64,000 nt of DNA from Mycobacterium florentinum (GTDB taxonomy: Bacteria; Actinomycetota; Actinomycetes; Mycobacteriales; Mycobacteriaceae). How positions within the stretch are numbered: position 1 is the stretch's first letter; each line of letters begins with the position of its first letter. The position numbers and the translations under genes were made by a program. Shown here piece after piece: positions 44,320-53,764 of the stretch. The stretch is from assembly GCF_010730355.1 (NCBI RefSeq), contig NZ_AP022576.1, forward strand, positions 3,844,001-3,908,000, written 5' to 3'. The notes below the pieces were generated by a model, which worked only from the letters and a program-made list of their open reading frames with translations, made no database searches and had not been told where the DNA came from.

Positions 44320-44916
44320 GTGAACAGCCCCCCTGACCCGACCGCGGGCGTCTGGCCCGCGATGCTGACCTGGCGCGCGCCAGACATCTCCCGCATGGAA
44401 TCGGTGCGAGTGCAGTTGTCCGGCAAGCGAATTAAGGCCACCGGACGCATCGTGGCCGCGGCAACCGCGACGAACCCGGCATTCGGCGCCTTCTACGAAG
44501 TGCAGACCGACGAGAGCGGCGCCACCAAGCGGTTCGGGCTGACGATCACCCTCGCCGAGCGGGAACGCCAACTCGCCATCGCCCGCGACGAGGAAAACAT
44601 GTGGATGATCACCGACCACCAGGGCGAGCGGCGCGAGGGATACAACGGCGCGCTCGACGTCGACGTGGTGTTCAGTCCGTTCTTCAACGCGCTGCCCATC
44701 CGCCGGCTGGGGCTACACGAGCGGGCCGAAACGATCACGCTGCCCGTGGTCTACGTCAACGTGCCCGACATGACCGTCACGGCGGCGACGGTGAGCTACA
44801 CCGGGCAGGGTGGCCCCGCCGGGATCAAGCTGCGTTCACCGGTCGCCGACACCACGGTGACCGTCGACGCCGAGGGGTTCATCGAGGACTATCCCGGATT
44901 GGCAGAGCGGATCTGA
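44320..44916 (+). CDS. Putative glycolipid-binding (DUF1089) protein, Rv3755c-like
   Basis: 198 residues, GTG start 5 nt after proZ. The pattern of beta strands ([65 protein letters not shown]) matches the putative glycolipid-binding family. It corresponds to Rv3755c. Probably transcribed with proXVWZ although the function is unlinked. Its last 38 nt overlap the convergent tyrA end. Confidence 0.82.
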   Translation: MNSPPDPTAGVWPAMLTWRAPDISRMESVRVQLSGKRIKATGRIVAAATATNPAFGAFYEVQTDESGATKRFGLTITLAERERQLAIARDEENMWMITDHQGERREGYNGALDVDVVFSPFFNALPIRRLGLHERAETITLPVVYVNVPDMTVTAATVSYTGQGGPAGIKLRSPVADTTVTVDAEGFIEDYPGLAERI

Positions 44917-45850
44917 TCACCCCACCGGCCCGGCCGGCGGCGGCCAGCTCCTCGCGCCAATTGTCCGCGCCGATCGTGACGGTGAAGATGTCGGAGCGGG
45001 GGAAGCGGTCGTAGCGCGTTCGCGCGGCATGGCCCGCCTCGACGAGGTCGGCCACCGAATTGTCCCAATCCAACGAGTCGCGCGCACGGCTGAGCAGGTC
45101 CATCACGCGGTCGACCGCCGTGAGCAGGTGGGCGGTGTTGCTTTCGCACATCGCACGCACCAGGTCCGGGGCGCTGCCCGCCACCCGGGTGCCGTCCCGG
45201 AAAGACCCGGCAGCCAGCGCGAAGGCCAGCGGAACGTCTGCGGCCGTCACCGCCAGCGCCTCGGCGAGCAGGTGCGGCAGATGCGAGATGGCGGCTGCCG
45301 CGGCATCGTGCTCGTCGGATTTGGCCGGCACCACCACCGCGCCGCAATCCAGGGCCAGCGTCATCACCATCCACCACACCACCGGGTCGACGTGGTCGTC
45401 CACGCTGACCACCCACGGTGCCGCCGTGAACAATCCGGCGTGGCCGGCCGCCCAACCCGAGCTCTCGGTGCCCGTCATCGGATGACCGCCAACAAAGCGG
45501 TCCTGTAGACCGGCAGCGACAACCTCATCGAGGACCGCCGTTTTGACGCTGGTGACGTCGGTGAGCGGGCATTTCGGGGCCAATTCGCTGACATGGGCGA
45601 GCATCGCCGGCAGGGCGGGCATCGGCACGGCCAGCACGATCAGGGCGCCGGTATCGGCGGCGCGGTTCAACGTGTCCGAGAGCTCGGTCGTCGCCGCAAA
45701 GCCGTCGACGAGTGCTCCGCGCGCACCCTCCACCGAGCGGTTGTAGCCGAACACTTCGCGGCCGGCGGCCGCGGCCGCCCGCATCACCGAACCGCCGATA
45801 AGTCCCAACCCGAGAACACACACCGGGGTCCTCGTCGCAGTCCAAGACAC
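44879..45850 (-). CDS. tyrA: TyrA, prephenate dehydrogenase
   Basis: 323 residues. N-terminal NAD(P) Rossmann domain with [11 protein letters not shown], then catalytic His in [13 protein letters not shown] and the C-terminal helical dimerisation domain containing [19 protein letters not shown]. It corresponds to Rv3754 (301 residues); here the C terminus is a little longer. Converts prephenate to 4-hydroxyphenylpyruvate in tyrosine synthesis. GTG 45850 chosen by homology; it could start higher at 45880. Confidence 0.92.
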   Translation of the reverse strand: MSWTATRTPVCVLGLGLIGGSVMRAAAAAGREVFGYNRSVEGARGALVDGFAATTELSDTLNRAADTGALIVLAVPMPALPAMLAHVSELAPKCPLTDVTSVKTAVLDEVVAAGLQDRFVGGHPMTGTESSGWAAGHAGLFTAAPWVVSVDDHVDPVVWWMVMTLALDCGAVVVPAKSDEHDAAAAAISHLPHLLAEALAVTAADVPLAFALAAGSFRDGTRVAGSAPDLVRAMCESNTAHLLTAVDRVMDLLSRARDSLDWDNSVADLVEAGHAARTRYDRFPRSDIFTVTIGADNWREELAAAGRAGGVIRSALPIRDSPR

Positions 45851-45954
45851 AGTCCAAGGTTTGCACAGTTGAATCGGCAACCGCGGCCCGAGGTCCCGTC
45901 GCCGGCTGGCGCTGTCTGGTCAAGCCGCCAGGTCAGCGACTAGCGTAGGCGCCC

Positions 45955-46476
45955 ATGGGACGAGAGCGGGCCGCAATGCAAGGCCCGTCCGTGGATACAC
46001 CGGACGGCTTTGGCGTCGCCGTCGTGCGCGAAGAGGGCCAGTGGCGGTGCTCGGTGATGGCCCCCAATTCGCTGACGAGCCTGGCTGCCGCGGAGACAGA
46101 GCTGCGTGAACTGCGGAGTGCGGGAGCGGTCTTTGGGCTGCTCGACATCGACGACGAATTCTTCGTCATCGTGCGGCCCGCACCGTCGGGAACGCGGTTG
46201 CTGCTGTCGGATGCCACGGCGGCATTGGACTACGACATCGCCGCCGAAGTTCTGGACAACCTGGACGCCGACATCGATCCCGAGGACCTCGAGGACTCGG
46301 AGCCGTTCGAAGAAGGCGACCTCGGGTTGCTCTCCGATATCGGTCTGCCCGAGGCGGTGCTGGGCGTCATCCTCGACGAGTCCGACCTCTACGCCGACGA
46401 GCAACTCGGCCGCATCGCTCGCGAGATGGGCTTTGCCGACCAGCTTTCGGCGGTGATCGACCGTCTCGGTCGGTGA
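45955..46476 (+). CDS. tRNA adenosine deaminase-associated protein, Rv3753c-like
   Basis: 173 residues (166 if ATG 45976 is used). Conserved actinobacterial protein located immediately upstream of tadA, here with 16 nt between them. The C-terminal half is strongly acidic (DADIDPEDLEDSEPFEEGD) and ends with helix MGFADQLSAVIDRL. Thought to assist TadA, but the mechanism is not known. Divergent from tyrA. Confidence 0.82.
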   Translation: MGRERAAMQGPSVDTPDGFGVAVVREEGQWRCSVMAPNSLTSLAAAETELRELRSAGAVFGLLDIDDEFFVIVRPAPSGTRLLLSDATAALDYDIAAEVLDNLDADIDPEDLEDSEPFEEGDLGLLSDIGLPEAVLGVILDESDLYADEQLGRIAREMGFADQLSAVIDRLGR

Positions 46477-46492
46477 CCGCTGACGAACATCG

Positions 46493-46951
46493 GTGACCAC
46501 TGACGAAGATCTGATCCGAGCCGCGCTGGCGGCTGCCGCAACGGCGGGCCCCCGCGATGTGCCGATCGGCGCGGTGGTTGTCGCCGCCGACGGAACCGAA
46601 CTCGCCCGCGCGGTGAATGCCCGTGAGGCCCTTGGTGATCCGACCGCACACGCGGAAGTCTTGGCGATGCGCGCGGCGGCCACGGTGCTGGGTGACGGGT
46701 GGCGGCTGGAGGGAGCCACGCTGGCGGTCACCGTCGAACCCTGCACCATGTGTGCGGGCGCCCTGGTGCTGGCGCGCGTCGCGCGGCTGGTGTTCGGTGC
46801 GTGGGAACCGAAAACCGGCGCGGTCGGATCGCTGTGGGACGTGGTCCGCGACCGCCGGCTCAATCACCGCCCCGAGGTGCGCGGCGGTGTGCTCGCCGCG
46901 GAGTGTGCCGCGCCGCTGGAGGAGTTCTTCGCCCGCCAGCGATTGGGGTGA
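46493..46951 (+). CDS. tadA: TadA, tRNA-specific adenosine deaminase
   Basis: 152 residues, GTG start. Zinc deaminase motifs HAEVLAM (His53, catalytic Glu55) and PCTMCAGAL (Cys84, Cys87). It corresponds to Rv3752c. Converts A34 to inosine in tRNA-Arg(ACG), the tRNA encoded at 20.63 kb in this window. Follows the associated-protein gene and precedes tRNA-Ser(CGA). Confidence 0.92.
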   Translation: MTTDEDLIRAALAAAATAGPRDVPIGAVVVAADGTELARAVNAREALGDPTAHAEVLAMRAAATVLGDGWRLEGATLAVTVEPCTMCAGALVLARVARLVFGAWEPKTGAVGSLWDVVRDRRLNHRPEVRGGVLAAECAAPLEEFFARQRLG

Positions 46952-46980
46952 GCGGGTCCCGGTTGGGTAAGCTGCTCGGC

Positions 46981-47070
46981 GGTGGCGTGTCCGAGCGGCC
47001 TAAGGAGCACGCCTCGAAAGCGTGTGACGGCTAAAACCGTCCGAGGGTTCAAATCCCTCCGCCACCGCCA
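46981..47070 (+). tRNA. tRNA-Ser(CGA)
   Basis: 87-nt body plus encoded CCA (47068-47070): acceptor GGTGGCG/CGCCACC, anticodon loop CTCGAAA (anticodon CGA), long variable arm GACGG...CCGTC and T arm GGTTCAAATCC. In M. tuberculosis integrase remnants follow the tRNA-Ser at this place; here it marks the change from conserved order to accessory genes. Confidence 0.95.
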
Positions 47071-47357
47071 CAGCTACCGGCGAGAAATCGCAGGTAGTTG
47101 AATATTTTGCTGTTTGCTACGGTCGGCCGTGCGTACCTGGTGGCCACATTTCGGCCACCATTTCGGGTGAATACCGGTGATCCAGAGTTGTAGCGAGCGC
47201 GTCAAGATCGCCGTCGAACAAGTCGCTGTCGGTGTCGAGGGGTCGACGCTGTCGACAAGCTGCGATCCGAATCACCGAAACGACCCCGCCAATGGTGGGC
47301 TGAAGTTACTGTTTTGCACGATTGAGGCTCAGGTCACCGGGGGAGGCAGGGGAACGC
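47071..47357. other. Non-coding gap after tRNA-Ser(CGA), with a short hairpin
   Basis: No convincing gene. It contains a perfect inverted repeat GGTGGCC (47139-47145) and GGCCACC (47153-47159) with a 7-nt loop. There is no T-run after it. No copy of the tRNA 3' end was noticed downstream. The kinase promoter should lie in this region, but no clear -10 was identified. Confidence 0.4.
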
Positions 47358-47363
47358 TTGGTC

Positions 47364-48857
47364 GTGGATGAGGTCGCGTTCGGGCGTTACCGGCTGATCG
47401 AGGTGATCGGCCAGGGCGGCATGGGCAAGGTGTACAAAGCCCACGACACCGTCATTGACCGCGATGTCGCGGTCAAGGTGTTGTCCACCGAACTCGCCAC
47501 CGAACCCGGATTCCGAGAACGCTTCCGCCGTGAGGCTCATACGGCGGCTCGGTTGACCGAACCGCACATCATCCCCGTCCACGACACTGGCGAAGTCGAC
47601 GGCCGGTTGTATCTGGTCATGCCGATCATCGACGGTGTCGACGTAGGAACCTTGCTCGAGCGCGAGGGCCCGATGGGCCCGCGGCGAGCCGTGCTAGTCA
47701 TCGAGCAGCTGGCATCCGCACTAGACGCCGCACATACCGCGGGACTCGTTCACCGAGATGTCAAGCCTTCCAACGCATTAATGACCAACCGCGACTTCAC
47801 TTACTTGATCGACTTTGGTATAGCCCACGACGTCGCCGCCACCAGAGTGACCAAAACCGGTGCCATCATTGGGACATTGGCGTACATGGCCCCCGAACGT
47901 TTCACCACCGGGGTCGCAGATGCCCGGTCCGATGTTTACTCGTTGGCCTGCGTGCTGCACGAATGCCTCACCGGCACACAGCCATATCCCGGTGACAGCG
48001 CCGAGCAGCAGATCACCGGCCATCTCACCCTCAACCCTCCGAAACCCTCGATGCTCAACACCGGTGTTCCGGCCGCCTTTGACGATGTCGTTGCCCGCGG
48101 CATGGCGAAGCAGCCGACGGAGCGTTTCGCTTCAGCGGGCGAACTCGCCAGGGCGGCAAGTGCTGCGGCGTCGTTGTCGGAGTCACCAACGATGGTTGCC
48201 GCCGGCCTTGGCCAGCAAGTCGGCACCCGCCAGTTCTCAGATCACTGGCCTAATCCGGAGGGGACCGGATACACCCCGTACGCCGAGCATGTTCGCGCCC
48301 CCGAATCAACAGAACGCAAATTCGGGACCGGGCGACTCGTGCTGGTCGGCGGGGCAATGACTGCGTTCGTGGCAGCCGCGCTGATTGCCGGGTTGCTGAT
48401 CTTCCGGGACAATCAGGGATCCTCGAGCACTTCCGACTCAGCGGTGTTGACGGCACCAACTACTAGCGTCGTCACGGCCGAATCGCCCAGTACCCGAGCG
48501 TCTTTGACGACGAGGGCGAAGCCTCAACTTAGCTTGCCAGATACCGATGCACAGGGGTTCGTGGGTTATCCCGCCGGTCGTTGTGACCCGGGAAGTACGC
48601 CGGCGCTGATGGGACGCAGCAGCCAATCGTTAGTTGTGGTGTGCGAGGACGGGCCAGCCAATTACTACTATCGCGGTCTCCGGCTCAGCGACGGTGCCAG
48701 CATTGAATTGGCCAACGCGGTGCGATCTTCGGGCGGATTCGATGTCACCAATCCCGTCGACGGAACCCGATACCAGGTCCGGCCCACCGGCATATCCATC
48801 ACATCGCCGAACGGTCAGGTGTTTTCCGAACCAATGATTGAGTACGCGGCAAGGTGA
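47364..48857 (+). CDS. Receptor-type serine/threonine protein kinase (Pkn family)
   Basis: About 497 residues. Kinase domain: glycine loop GQGGMGKVY, ATP-binding Lys38, catalytic loop HRDVKPSN (about 130-137), DFG at 150-152 and APE. A juxtamembrane region leads to one transmembrane helix at about 325-347, then an extracytoplasmic part of about 150 residues with a Thr/Ser-rich stalk and a globular end containing two cysteines (GRCDPGS, VVCEDG). The sensor part resembles PknH-type ectodomains only loosely. The start is uncertain (TTG 47358 or GTG 47364). Not in the M. tuberculosis order. Confidence 0.87.
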   Translation: MDEVAFGRYRLIEVIGQGGMGKVYKAHDTVIDRDVAVKVLSTELATEPGFRERFRREAHTAARLTEPHIIPVHDTGEVDGRLYLVMPIIDGVDVGTLLEREGPMGPRRAVLVIEQLASALDAAHTAGLVHRDVKPSNALMTNRDFTYLIDFGIAHDVAATRVTKTGAIIGTLAYMAPERFTTGVADARSDVYSLACVLHECLTGTQPYPGDSAEQQITGHLTLNPPKPSMLNTGVPAAFDDVVARGMAKQPTERFASAGELARAASAAASLSESPTMVAAGLGQQVGTRQFSDHWPNPEGTGYTPYAEHVRAPESTERKFGTGRLVLVGGAMTAFVAAALIAGLLIFRDNQGSSSTSDSAVLTAPTTSVVTAESPSTRASLTTRAKPQLSLPDTDAQGFVGYPAGRCDPGSTPALMGRSSQSLVVVCEDGPANYYYRGLRLSDGASIELANAVRSSGGFDVTNPVDGTRYQVRPTGISITSPNGQVFSEPMIEYAAR

Positions 48858-48958
48858 TCCCTAGGATGCGCCCAGGCCTTTAGCCAGCGGGCAGACCTTC
48901 GCCGGGTGCACAATTATTCGCGTGCTGGGCGCCGCGAGCACATGAATCAGGTGTGATA

Positions 48959-49783
48959 TCACGTGCGAACCAGGAACCCTGCGTCGACGGGCAGCTCCAC
49001 CCCGGTAACATAGCGCGATCTGTCCGAGGCGAGCCACACGACGGCATCGGTGATGTCTGCAGCGTCCAGCAGGGGCTTGGGTAGCGCATTGCGCAGTTGG
49101 CCGACGAGATCGGGGTGCTCTGCGGTGAAGCTTTGGAACGCGGAGTTGCGAACCATTGGAGTATCGACCCCGGTCGGGTGCACGGTATTAACTCGGATGC
49201 TATGTGGCGCGAGAATATTGGCGTACATGCGCATCAAGCCGACGACTCCATGTTTGGCCGCTACGTAGCCGGCCGATCCCGCCTCGAGATGGGTGTGCAA
49301 GCCCCGCATGCCGGCTGTCGAACTCGTGATGATGATCGACCCGCCTTCACCTCCGTCAACGAGGGCAGGTGCGGTAGCGCGCAAGGTGTGCCAGACACCG
49401 TTCAACATCACGTCGACGGAGTCGTAGAACGCTTGATCGTCGTCGCCGTGTTCGCCGACTGTCGCCATAATGCCGGCATTCGCCACCACGATGTCCAGCC
49501 TGCCCAGTTCGGCGATGCAATGATCAACCGCCGCAAGCATTGTCGAGAGACTGCGCACATCGCCCTCGACAGGCAACGCCCGGACACCTAGACGCTCGAT
49601 GCGCTCGACAGTTTCGACGAGGTCCGCGCGCGAAGACATGGGATAGCCGACCGTGTCGATCTGCGAGCAGATGTCCAACACGACGACGTCCGCCCCACCC
49701 GCAGCAAGGCCGACGGCGTGTGAGCGACCCTGTCCCCGCGCGGCCCCCGTCACGAACGCGACCTTGCCCGACAGATCTGTCAC
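48959..49783 (-). CDS. Mycofactocin-coupled SDR-family oxidoreductase
   Basis: 274 residues. SDR with cofactor motif TGAARGQGRSHA and the signature block LDICSQIDTVGYPMSS that distinguishes the mycofactocin-coupled subgroup (TIGR03971 type), which keeps its NAD tightly bound and recycles it through mycofactocin. Catalytic Ser in SSTAG and Tyr/Lys in YVAAKHG. Probably oxidises an alcohol in the divergent pathway. GTG 49783 has AAGG 7 nt upstream; a longer start at 49846 is weaker. Confidence 0.88.
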   Translation of the reverse strand: MTDLSGKVAFVTGAARGQGRSHAVGLAAGGADVVVLDICSQIDTVGYPMSSRADLVETVERIERLGVRALPVEGDVRSLSTMLAAVDHCIAELGRLDIVVANAGIMATVGEHGDDDQAFYDSVDVMLNGVWHTLRATAPALVDGGEGGSIIITSSTAGMRGLHTHLEAGSAGYVAAKHGVVGLMRMYANILAPHSIRVNTVHPTGVDTPMVRNSAFQSFTAEHPDLVGQLRNALPKPLLDAADITDAVVWLASDRSRYVTGVELPVDAGFLVRT

Positions 49784-50023
49784 GTCGACACCTTCCCGTG
49801 GCAATGACTGGGTTGATTCGATTGCCGGCGTGGGCGATTCGGTCACTCAAACAGGTTCGCCGCAAACCTGGCCTGGTGCGAAAGATAACAGCCGAAGCGC
49901 TACCGGCCGTCAGCAGTAACTACGACAGCCGCGGGGAACCAGCCGTACGTTGCACGGATGACAGGCCTTTTGGAGTGGGGCGACGATGGAATCTCGCGGC
50001 CCCGTTGACGAAAGGCGGACGAC
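49784..50023. promoter_or_regulatory. Divergent control region between the SDR and the 12-kb operon
   Basis: 240 nt with no credible gene. It holds an inverted repeat CAGGTT-CGCCGCA-AACCTG (49852-49870), a possible operator. Promoters for the SDR gene and the plus-strand operon must lie here, but no unmistakable -10/-35 pair is visible. No regulator gene is adjacent. Confidence 0.35.
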
Positions 50024-51148
50024 ATGCACTTTGGCGTGCTGTTGCTCCTGGCAAATGCCAGCTCCGGAAAGACAGACCCCGAACTGTGGAAGGAGGAGAT
50101 GGAACTGGGCGTGCGCCTCGAGGACCTCGGTTACGACTCGGTATGGGTCCCCGAGCATCACTTCGACCGGCCTTACTGCATCTCTCCCGACCCGCTTCAG
50201 GCGCTGACGTACCTGGCGGCGAAGACGTCGACAATCAAACTAGGTACCGGCGCCATCATCCTGCCTTGGTGGAAGGGCCAGACCGATCCGATCCGGCTAG
50301 CGGAGCGGATATCGATGCTCGACGCGCTCTCGGACGGCCGACTTCTACTTGGCCTCGGCCGCGGTCTCGCCCGCGATGAGTATGAGGGCTTCGGCGTGGA
50401 GATGTCCGAATCCCGCGAGCGGTTTTTCGAGGCTGCGACCATGATTCTCGACGGGCTGGAAAACGGTTATATCGACCATGATGGCAAGTACTACAAGCAG
50501 ATTCGTCGTGACGTATTCCCCAAACCTGAGCGGGGTTTCCGGGACCGGATTTACAACATCGCGATGTCCCCCGAATCGACCCTGGCTTGCGGCGACTTCG
50601 GCGGCACGATGATGTGTTTCAACTACCAACATGAGATCGACAAGCAGGCCGAGCAGTTCGAGACCTGGCGCGCGCGCTTCCGCGAGAAGCAAGGCAGCGA
50701 GCCGCCACCACCGGTCCTGCTCGACTTCGCCTACTGCCACGAAGACGCTGAGATCGCGGATCGGACTATGCGAAATCATCTGGCGCCGTTCTACTCGGCG
50801 ATGGTCGACCACTACGAGTTCGACGGACTGCACTTCGGCAAGAGCAAGGGGTACGAGTCCTACCAGGAGGGCGCGACGCTGTTGCTCGAATCCGGGCGCG
50901 AGGCCGGATTCGAGAAGTTCTACGGCCTCCAGTGGAAGGGCACGCCCGAGGCGATGATCGAGCAGATGCGTAGGCGCATCGCACTCATCGGGGAGTTCAA
51001 GCAGATGCTGCTCGTTTCCTACGGTGGCCTTCCGTTGGAAACCGTCCAACGGAGTCTGAAGCTGATCGCCGACGAGGTCATTCCCGAGGTGAACAAGATC
51101 GCCGCGGAGGCCGCGAGGGCCCGGACTGAAGCGCCCGTCGGGGCGTAG
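50024..51148 (+). CDS. LLM-class flavin-dependent monooxygenase, Rv1936-like
   Basis: 374 residues of the luciferase-like TIM-barrel family: MHFGVLLLLANASS, VWVPEHHFDRPY (typical EHHF), LGTGAIILPWW, GRLLLGLGRG. It uses reduced flavin (FMNH2) or F420H2 and, with O2, can insert oxygen (Baeyer-Villiger or hydroxylation). A flavin reductase is encoded in the same operon, which favours FMNH2. First gene of the operon; ATG 50024 with AAAGGCGG upstream. Related to Rv1936, which also sits near a flavin reductase and RibA1. Confidence 0.85.
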   Translation: MHFGVLLLLANASSGKTDPELWKEEMELGVRLEDLGYDSVWVPEHHFDRPYCISPDPLQALTYLAAKTSTIKLGTGAIILPWWKGQTDPIRLAERISMLDALSDGRLLLGLGRGLARDEYEGFGVEMSESRERFFEAATMILDGLENGYIDHDGKYYKQIRRDVFPKPERGFRDRIYNIAMSPESTLACGDFGGTMMCFNYQHEIDKQAEQFETWRARFREKQGSEPPPPVLLDFAYCHEDAEIADRTMRNHLAPFYSAMVDHYEFDGLHFGKSKGYESYQEGATLLLESGREAGFEKFYGLQWKGTPEAMIEQMRRRIALIGEFKQMLLVSYGGLPLETVQRSLKLIADEVIPEVNKIAAEAARARTEAPVGA

Positions 51149-51155
51149 TGAGTCG

Positions 51156-52526
51156 ATGACCGGACACGGACACGTGCGCGACGAGGCCTCACGCTATTGG
51201 AATCCCGAACGCGAACTTCGCGATCCCAAAGAGCGCAACGAGGCAGCACTAGCACAACTCGTCATCCAGCTCGAGCGATGCTACCGGCTGCCGTTCTACC
51301 GAAAGCTATGGGATTCCCATGGCTTTCGGCCAGAACAGGTTCGTGGCTTCGACGACTTCACCAAGCGCTGCCCTGTGGTGACCAAGAAGTTGCTGATCGC
51401 TGATCAGGTCGAAAACCCGCCGTTCGGTTCGTATCTGGGCGTCCCGCCAACGGAGATATGTCGCATCCACGGATCCAGCGGTACCTCGGGCACACCCACG
51501 ATATACGGCGTCTCACAAGCGGACTGGGATAGCGCGCGGGAGATATTTGCACTCACGCACTGGGCGGCGGGTGTAAGGCCCTCCGACATCGTTCATTTCG
51601 CGTTCCCATTCGGGATGTTCTTCGGAGGCTGGGCCATGCTCTATGCGGCGCAGTCCGTCGGTGCGGCCGTTTTTCCAATGGGCGCTGCGGATACCCGCCG
51701 GCACGTTGAGATGATCTACAAACTCGGTTGCACAGTCATTGAGGGCACGCCGTCGTATCTGCTGCACATGGGCGAGGTGGCCCGGGAGATGGGATACGAT
51801 CCGGCCGCTTCGCCGCTGCGGGTCTTTCTCAGCGGCGGCGAGCCGGGTGGGTCCATCCCGTCTACGCGCAAACTGCTACTGGATACGTGGGGTCTGCAGA
51901 CAGTCTGTGACGCGGGCTCATCCTCAGAGATGTTCCCGTTCGTCAGCAACGCTGAATGCGCGGAAATGACTGGGATGCATGTGTATAACGACGAGGTCTG
52001 GACCGAGATTGTTGATCCGGACGATCCACACAAATCGGCGGCGGAGGGGGAGGTCGGCAACCTCGTCTACACGCATTTGCGACGGGAGTCGCAGCCGATG
52101 ATCCGGTTCGCGGCGAACGACCGTAGCTTTATGACTTCCGAGCCGTGTGCCTGCGGAAGGACATACCCGCGGTTGCCGTTGGGGCTGCTCGGTAGAGCGG
52201 ACGACATGCTTGTGATACGCGGTGCGAACATCTTCCCGTCCGCGGTGGAACACGCGCTACGCAACGTTGACGGGCTCGGCGTCGAGTTCCGGATACGAGT
52301 CACCAGCAGGGGCCGACTCGACGAGATCATCGTGGAAAGCGAGATCGATCCGGAGTTCTCGCAAACCGAACAAAGCCTCGCCGACTTGCGACACAGGGCG
52401 GAGGAAGAGCTCAAATACCGGTGCCTGATTCGCATTCCGGTCAAGTTGGTTGAGTCGGGAACATTCCTGCGAGCCAATGGCAAGGCTCGGCGCGTCATCG
52501 ATGAGCGAGAGCTGGTGAATAGTTAG
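51156..52526 (+). CDS. Phenylacetate-CoA ligase-like AMP-forming acyl-CoA ligase
   Basis: 456 residues. PaaK-like architecture: N-terminal RNEAALAQLVIQLERCYRLPFYRK, P-loop GSSGTSGTPTIYG, adenine-binding CDAGSSSEMF, RFAANDR and GRADDMLVIRGANIFPSAVE. Activates a carboxylic acid substrate with ATP and CoA. Second gene of the operon, 7 nt after the LLM gene and 2 nt before the P450. The exact substrate is not predictable. Confidence 0.85.
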   Translation: MTGHGHVRDEASRYWNPERELRDPKERNEAALAQLVIQLERCYRLPFYRKLWDSHGFRPEQVRGFDDFTKRCPVVTKKLLIADQVENPPFGSYLGVPPTEICRIHGSSGTSGTPTIYGVSQADWDSAREIFALTHWAAGVRPSDIVHFAFPFGMFFGGWAMLYAAQSVGAAVFPMGAADTRRHVEMIYKLGCTVIEGTPSYLLHMGEVAREMGYDPAASPLRVFLSGGEPGGSIPSTRKLLLDTWGLQTVCDAGSSSEMFPFVSNAECAEMTGMHVYNDEVWTEIVDPDDPHKSAAEGEVGNLVYTHLRRESQPMIRFAANDRSFMTSEPCACGRTYPRLPLGLLGRADDMLVIRGANIFPSAVEHALRNVDGLGVEFRIRVTSRGRLDEIIVESEIDPEFSQTEQSLADLRHRAEEELKYRCLIRIPVKLVESGTFLRANGKARRVIDERELVNS

Positions 52527-52528
52527 CC

Positions 52529-53764
52529 ATGACAGCGTCACTATCTGATGTCAACATTCTCAGTCCGGACGCGGTAAGCGATCCGTACTCGTATTTCGCA
52601 CCCTTGCGTGATACGCGTCCGGTGTTCTGGGATGCCCGCTACAAGTCGTGGCTTCTCACCAGCCACGACGTAGTGTCGAGAGCTCTTAGAGACGACCACT
52701 TTTCGTCGAACCGAATTGTGCCGTTCATCGACAACAAGCTCACTGGGCCCGATGCTGACCCGCTGATTCTTCAGGCGTTCACAGTTCTGAAGGACTGGAT
52801 GGTGTTCCAGGACGAGCCAGGCCACGCGCGGTTACGCGGCCTGGTGCGAACGGCTTTCACGCCGCGGGCGATCGCGAAGATGGAAGAGGGCGTGCGAAAG
52901 CTGTCCGAGCAACTTCTCGCCGCCATCGACTACGGTTCGGAGTTCGACCTCATCGAACACTTTGCCTATCCGCTGCCGGCCATGGTGATCGCCGAAATGC
53001 TCGGCGTACCACTAAAGGACCGAGGTATGTTCCGCCGATGGGCGGAGGACATCGGGCCGCTGGTTTCGGGCGGCCTCGACGACCCGGACCGCTATCAGCG
53101 TGCCGCGGGCGCAATGGCGGAACTGGTTGAGTTCTTCGCCGACATGTTGCGTCATTACCGCGCGCAACCTGCCGACAATCTGATCACCGCGCTCATCCGC
53201 GCCCGCGACGCCAATGACAGCCTGACTGAGGCAGAGGTCATCGCGACCTGCACGCTGTTGATGTTTGGCGGACACGAGACTACGGCCAACCTGATCGCGA
53301 ATTCCGTCCTCGCACTGATCCGTCATCCCGACGAGATGGACGCATTCTGTGAGGGTTTGATCACCCCCGCTGATGCGGTGGAAGAGTTTCTCCGTTATGA
53401 CGGACCGGGCAAGGCCGTCGTGCGGCTGGTCGGTGAGGAGGTCGAGTACGGCGGTGAGGTGCTGCGTCCTGGTCAACGCGTGTTCATAGTGCTGGCCGCG
53501 GCCAATCACGACCCCGCGGTGTTCGGCGATCCGGACGCTCTGCGCCTGCGCCGAAACGCCAAACAGCACTTGTCATTCGGATTCGGCTCACACTTTTGTC
53601 TGGGCGCCCCCTTGGCCCGACTGGAAGGCCGGATTGCGTTGCCATTGCTGGCCAACGCACTTCGTCGATTTGAGCTCGCCGACCGGGAGCTGAAGTGGCA
53701 ACCTGTTTTCCTGACCCGGGGCCTGCAGGAGCTTTGGATCAAACCCGGTCGGGGAGCGGTGTGA
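52529..53764 (+). CDS. Cytochrome P450
   Basis: 411 residues. I-helix GGHETT (247-252), ExxR EFLR (286-289), heme-binding FGFGSHFCLGAPLARLE with Cys357. Class I bacterial P450, needing ferredoxin and reductase not encoded in this window. Probably hydroxylates the starting compound. Its stop overlaps the next start (GTGA). Confidence 0.93.
   Translation: MTASLSDVNILSPDAVSDPYSYFAPLRDTRPVFWDARYKSWLLTSHDVVSRALRDDHFSSNRIVPFIDNKLTGPDADPLILQAFTVLKDWMVFQDEPGHARLRGLVRTAFTPRAIAKMEEGVRKLSEQLLAAIDYGSEFDLIEHFAYPLPAMVIAEMLGVPLKDRGMFRRWAEDIGPLVSGGLDDPDRYQRAAGAMAELVEFFADMLRHYRAQPADNLITALIRARDANDSLTEAEVIATCTLLMFGGHETTANLIANSVLALIRHPDEMDAFCEGLITPADAVEEFLRYDGPGKAVVRLVGEEVEYGGEVLRPGQRVFIVLAAANHDPAVFGDPDALRLRRNAKQHLSFGFGSHFCLGAPLARLEGRIALPLLANALRRFELADRELKWQPVFLTRGLQELWIKPGRGAV

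Noticed and set aside
47139..47159. GGTGGCC/GGCCACC hairpin as transcription terminator of the tRNA
   Set aside because: No T-rich run follows; symmetric 7-bp arms in GC-rich DNA are weak evidence.
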